Source: Oehlia diaphana (Eukaryota > Glomeromycota > Glomeromycetes > Glomerales > Glomeraceae). From it: a DNA stretch of 11,866 nt. A model generated the notes under the pieces. The model was not told the DNA's origin, did no database searches, and saw only the letters and a list, made by a program, of their open reading frames with translations. Both the position numbers and the translations under genes were made by a program. This document shows, one piece after another, positions 7,828-11,866 of this stretch; the first letter of the stretch is position 1, and each line of letters opens with the position of its first letter. The DNA lies in assembly GCA_003833135.1 (NCBI GenBank), contig QZLH01000468.1:23012-34877 (forward strand), given 5' to 3'.

Positions 7828-9881
7828 ATGACAACTTACCCAAATTTTGACAATACGGGTCTAAACTCGAATTCTAATGAAGTTGATCTCGAGTTTTATC
7901 ATGGCCTGAATTTATTTTTTGATCCTCAACAAAGACAAACAACAAATAACAATAGAAATAATGGTTCTGCTACTGCTAATCAATTAGTGTCGTCAGCTAA
8001 CTTGACTTCACAACCTTCTCATAATTACTATGCTAATATGTTGCCAACTCCCGAAGGTTCAGATGCAATTATGATGTCTCCATATGTGTTACCTGGTTCT
8101 GGAAACTTGAATACTTATAAAGACGATGAGGTTAGTTTATTATTTTTTTTTTCTTATTTATTGGTTTTATTTCACTTTTTTTTTTTTCTTCTGCCGAGAA
8201 TAACGAGATTTTATTCGTCTAAATATTTTTTATAGTTCATTTTGGACAATTTAAACTTCATCCTATCTCCTCAAATTTCGCCTACAATACCTCCCGATGC
8301 ATCTATGAATATCACTTCTTCGACTAGTCATCAGAATAAAAAAATAAAACATCACAGGACTTCTCCGAACATTAACAATCCTATATCACAATCTAGAAGA
8401 AAATCAATTATCATTAATAGTAATAAGAGTAATAGCGACAACGGAAATAACAGTAACAGCCCAAATGGACAGTATAATGCGAACACAGATTTACCAAGTA
8501 TCATAACAGGTTCGCCAAATAAATTGCATAGTAACTCAATAATGCTTTCATTGTTAGAGTTGACGTCTCCTTTGATGAATAACATGGTTGCAACTTCAAT
8601 AGCACCATCATTGCAAGAGGCTATGCCAAATTTAAGCCTTGGAGGTAATTTGGTATCAGATGCAACGAATACGCATCCTCCAGCAAGTATTAGTGATTCA
8701 TCAGACAAAATATCTCCAATCACGCCCTCTTCTTTAATGAAAATGAAAAGGAAACTACCGAATTCGCCAAAATCAGGTCAAAATGAATCAAATTCTAACT
8801 TACATCATCATCAACAACAGCAACAAAACCAGCAAAATAGTCAAGATCAATCTCAACAAATGCAACTTCCTTCAAAAGATGATGACTCCACTTTCATTGC
8901 ACCAACACCCCCAACGCAATTAAATCAAATTCGTACTAATGTTGTTAACACAGGATCAGGTAGGATTGTTCACCATATATTATGATTCCTCCAATTATAT
9001 CATCTAACTCATTACGAATGTCCTCAAATCATTTTAGCTTCTCCATCCTCTGCATTAGGTAGAAAATCAATTCGCTCAAATCCAAATGCTTCATCTCCAT
9101 TGGCTCTTGGACCTTCAAAAAGTCCTCACTCATTAAAACCAACTATAAGTCCGAGTCTTAAGCCTAAGCTACCAGGTGTACTAGCAGATGAAGTCGCTGA
9201 ACAATTGGCAAAAAAATCAAATTACAGAAGCATTCTAGAAGGAACAGCTAAGTAGGGATTATTTTAATAATTAAAGAATTGTTTTTTTTTTTTAATTTAA
9301 AAAAAAATTTATTTATATTTTTCTATATTGTAAAGGTCCCTTGGAATTTCATATTCATCAGATGTGCATTCAAGTTTAGAATCACGACGTACAACACATA
9401 AAGCTGCTGAACAAAAACGTAGAGATTCATTGAAACAGAGTTTTGATGAATTAAAAAAAGTTGTACCTTATCAATCAACGTTAAATAAAAGTAACAGTTG
9501 TGATGGGAAAAATAACGATAATAAAAATAATATTAATGGAAAATCTGATGGATCTATGAAAAACGTTAGCAAGTTGTTCTTATTAAAGAGAGGTAAGCCG
9601 AAATACATAATAGTGATTTGAATTTTTTCCAGTTACAGCATGTTTATATATTAATTATATTTATTTGTGGAATAGCACATGATTATATTGTGGAACTTGA
9701 ACAAAAGTCCAAAGTTAAGGATGAACTTATTCAAAAGTTGAACGATGAATTGGATGAACTTAAAGGAATAAAAAGACGAAAAGTAGAAGAAGCAGAAAAG
9801 AAGGAAAATGCTGATAATGAAGTAGATACAGAAACGAAATCGAATGATGAACAACAGACAACTTCTTCCACTGAATGTTAA
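7828..9881 (+). CDS. bHLH-zipper transcription factor, NUC-1/PHO4-like, 5 exons, 567 aa
   Basis: Exons are 7828-8130, 8236-8959, 9038-9251, 9336-9592 and 9676-9881; the introns (105, 78, 84 and 83 bases) are GT-AG and every join keeps frame. Residues 1-380 are low-complexity, rich in Asn, Ser and Gln (His3-Gln5 at 291-298), with many Ser-Pro and Thr-Pro sites open to proline-directed kinases. The basic region at 430-445 (RRTTHKAAEQKRR) carries His435, Glu439 and Arg443, the class-B signature for CACGTG E-boxes. Helix 1 ends near 457, an unusually long Asn/Lys/Ser-rich loop covers about 459-489, helix 2 spans 490-507, and a zipper has Ile504, Ile518, Leu521, Leu525 and Leu528. KRRK at 532-535 may be a nuclear signal; the tail is acidic. 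A box before the DNA-binding domain, KSNYRSILEG, resembles SKSNYQNILEG of NUC-1/PHO4 proteins as I recall them, hence a possible phosphate-starvation role in the nucleus. The bHLH call is firm; the PHO4 subgroup is moderate. Confidence 0.93.
8803..8865 (+). repeat. CAT/CAA/CAG-rich repeat encoding His-Gln tract
   Basis: Three CAT codons followed by CAA and CAG codons, then Gln mixed with Asn, Ser and Asp, lie within exon 2 of the bHLH gene. Mixed codons argue against recent pure slippage. Gln-rich tracts are frequent in fungal activation regions; this role is inferred. Confidence 0.7.
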
Positions 9882-11457
9882 CTTAGGAAAAACATTAAGA
9901 TTTTTTGATTTAAAAAAATATGTTATTTTATTATTATGAATTCAACAAACATACTTTTAAGACTTATTTCCAATTCTTACGAATTTATAAATACTTCTAC
10001 ATAGGTTTGCATTATCACATATACAATTTAATATCAAATAACGAATTTTTCATTACCATCAATATGATTAAGAATATTGTAAATAGAAAACAAGGTTGAG
10101 ACTTCATGTTAAAAAATTATACATATAATTACAGTATTAAATATAATTTACGAATTTAGTTAGTTTATTGAGTCATTTATTTATTAAAAGATAAAGTTAT
10201 AAAAAAAAAAGAATCAATATCATCTAAAAAGTTATTCTTTTCCAGTTTTTTTTTTGTTTATTATACCAAGTTTTTTTTTAAAAAAAAGGAAAAAAGAAGA
10301 TTTTTAAAGTCTTTATAATACCAGCAGTACAGTAGAAGAATTATTTTTCTTTTTTTTTAATTGTTTGGAAATAAGTTTTTAAGGTGAGTATATCAATATT
10401 GGTAGCTGGTTGGTTATAAGAAATAGAAACAAATTAAACAATTGCTAATATTTTTTTTTTTTGATACACAATTATCACATGGAATTGCATTGAGCAAATT
10501 ATCATTCCCGTATCAACATCTCATTGGATTTTTATTTGTCACTCATTATACACTATGATTATCACCGGAAAACAACAGTATCAATCATATAAAGATCAGA
10601 AATAAGGTTACGAAGTACGGTACATTCCAATTCAGATTAGTAGGATTGAAGAGTATTATATAATTTCTGGGAATTAAAAATGGTAAACCGATTTCGTGAT
10701 GGAAATTAATAGATATCTGTATTACTATTAGAAAACTGCTCACTCTATTCACTTCTATCGCTTAACTTAGATGGTTACCTTCTAAGTATTTGTTTTTATA
10801 AAGTGTTTAGTTGTTTATACTTAAAAAATGTTAGTTTAACTGAAACTAATGAATAAGTTAATTCAATCAATAGTTTAAGCAAATAAACAAGCATCTAACT
10901 TACGATACAGGAAATAAATACCTAACATTCGATGGATGTTGAGACAAACTTACAGAGAAGCGTAGAAAAAATGAAATCCTTTTACGTGATCCTTATCATA
11001 GATTTCAAGAATAAAAATTCGGTAGATAACCTATCAACCTATCATTATGCATACTGATAATTAGTGTCTGTACAACAATATTTCATCTAATGATCAAAAT
11101 TTTCATCGAACTTCTATCGGATTTTTACTGGTTCATTTTACTAATTTAATTGGTTGCGCTCAAGTGAAATATTGATATACCAGACCAGCAGCCAGCAGAA
11201 TGACTAATAATATATTACCTATGATAGTGATTTAATAACAGGCTTTTGATTCAGGATTATTTGTGTCAAAATTAGATCCATCTTTGAAAACTTACAAAGT
11301 GAATTATTAGTGAAATTGTCTAAAGATATTTTTGGAATCAATCAACATAAGCACATCTAAGAATTACCAAGAACTACTCTGGCCAAATGGTAACAGTATT
11401 TTAATTTGTAATATTTAACCTTTTAACCTTCTGGTTCTTATTTCTTATCTAAAGGAC
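9882..11457. other. AT-rich region downstream of the bHLH gene, no gene seen
   Basis: The start must contain the 3' UTR of the bHLH gene; I saw no clear AATAAA signal close to the stop. The rest is homopolymer-rich AT sequence with all frames broken by stops. I recognised no tRNA, snoRNA or transposase fragment. Confidence 0.5.
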
Positions 11458-11510
11458 AAAGTAGTAAATCATTATATCATAACTTCTGCTATAATATCAG
11501 TTACTACTTT
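11458..11510. repeat. 10-bp perfect inverted repeat
   Basis: AAAGTAGTAA (11458-11467) faces TTACTACTTT (11501-11510) across 33 bases. It could be the arms of a small element or hairpin, or chance in AT-rich DNA. Confidence 0.35.
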
Positions 11511-11604
11511 AATATTATTTACAGTTATATATAAATGGTCTTAATACTATCTGATCTTATCATATTTTAAAAGAAGTAAAATCACTCTTTTTATTTTGCA
11601 AAAA

Positions 11605-11685
11605 AAGGAGGTTGTCTAAAGCGGGGGGCAAATCACGTGATTTTGGAAAAAATTGTTTCATAAAATAAAACTTTTTACCATATAT
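11605..11685. repeat. CACGTG-centred repeat block, likely transposon end
   Basis: A GC-rich patch (about 11607-11630, with a run of six G) precedes the 12-bp palindrome AATCACGTGATT at 11631-11642, followed by TTTTGG, an A-run, ATAAAA and CTTTTTACCA (ends 11680). The part from 11633 onward resembles aconitase intron 2 in block order, spacing and orientation. The abrupt composition change suggests the terminus of a dispersed element continuing off the window. The palindrome is also an E-box, but its repeat context argues against reading it as a promoter site. Confidence 0.5.
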
Positions 11686-11807
11686 TCAACCATTCTAAAC
11701 ACACATCCTAAATGCATTTTTGCCTGCTCTGCAAGTTTACTTAGAGCGCAGAGTAGGGTTTTGAATGCTGTTTTTGATTTATTTGACTTTTTCAATTTGT
11801 TATCCAT
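11658..11807 (-). CDS. 49-codon reading frame at the right edge, hypothetical
   Basis: From an ATG at 11807-11805 the minus strand reads 49 codons to a TGA at 11660-11658. The start is Lys/Asn-rich; the middle (LLCALSKLAEQAKMHLG) looks helical and less low-complexity than the surrounding DNA would give by chance. A TGA lies five codons before the ATG. Past the stop the frame stays open through NNFFQNHVICPPL to a TAG, so the TGA may be a later nonsense mutation in a repeat-encoded protein. I do not recognise the sequence. It overlaps the CACGTG repeat block and may be part of a mobile element or not coding at all. Confidence 0.22.
   Translation of the reverse strand: MDNKLKKSNKSKTAFKTLLCALSKLAEQAKMHLGCVFRMVEYMVKSFIL
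11723..11757. repeat. imperfect 10-bp inverted repeat (hairpin)
   Basis: CCTGCTCTGC (11723-11732) faces GCAGAGTAGG (11748-11757) with one mispair and a 15-base loop. It lies inside the 49-codon frame at the right edge. It is GC-richer than its surroundings and could be a structural element of the putative transposon. Confidence 0.4.
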
Positions 11808-11866
11808 TTTTGGATATGATCAGCAAAGTTTTGTTCATTCATATGTAAAGTCAAAAACAATATTCA

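Noticed and set aside
8352..8723. 123-codon minus-strand frame
   Set aside because: It is antisense to exon 2 of the bHLH gene; its hydrophobic poly-Leu character is the mirror of Asn/Ser-rich coding sequence.
9364..9621. Separate short bHLH gene starting near 9364
   Set aside because: That frame begins at a GTG inside exon 4; splicing in phase from exon 3 at 9251/9336 and on to exon 5 at 9676 gives one continuous protein with a complete helix 2.
1..11866. tRNA, rRNA genes or CRISPR arrays
   Set aside because: I saw no cloverleaf with conserved A and B boxes, no rRNA core sequence, and no regularly spaced identical repeats with unique spacers.

Overview
The window looks like nuclear DNA of a very AT-rich fungus. 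The genes are split by short GT-AG introns of 65 to 105 bases, and long poly-A and poly-T runs separate them. Gene style, the pogo/Tigger-like transposon debris and the bHLH family suggest an early-diverging fungus, most likely an arbuscular mycorrhizal one (Glomeromycotina, Rhizophagus-like). That placement is inference from memory; no search was possible.

Layout. Bases 1-720 are gene-free and repeat-rich, with spaced direct repeats, a GC-richer island near 340-495, and 21-bp tandem repeats leading into an 18-bp perfect palindrome. Bases about 723-1708 hold a decayed pogo/Tigger-type DDE transposase lacking its N-terminal half; a single terminal inverted repeat next to a TA lies at 2111-2136. 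Bases 2474-5737, minus strand, are a complete 13-exon gene for a mitochondrial aconitase of 794 residues, including a 39-base first exon that carries the targeting presequence. A 2.1-kb gap without convincing genes separates it from a divergently transcribed 5-exon gene at 7828-9881, plus strand. This encodes a 567-residue bHLH-zipper transcription factor resembling the NUC-1/PHO4 phosphate regulators. Bases 9882-11630 are AT-rich with no gene seen. The right edge (about 11600-11866) looks like the start of another repeat element, with a CACGTG-centred block and a 49-codon reading frame.

How the parts relate. The two intact genes are head to head and could share control sequences in the gap, but nothing ties their functions together. 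Aconitase works in the TCA cycle, or in lysine synthesis if it is the Aco2 type; two substrate-pocket replacements make that question open. The most unusual structural point is that aconitase intron 2 shares about 50 bases of gapped similarity, centred on TCACGTGA, with the repeat at the right edge. This hints that a dispersed element contributed to the intron.
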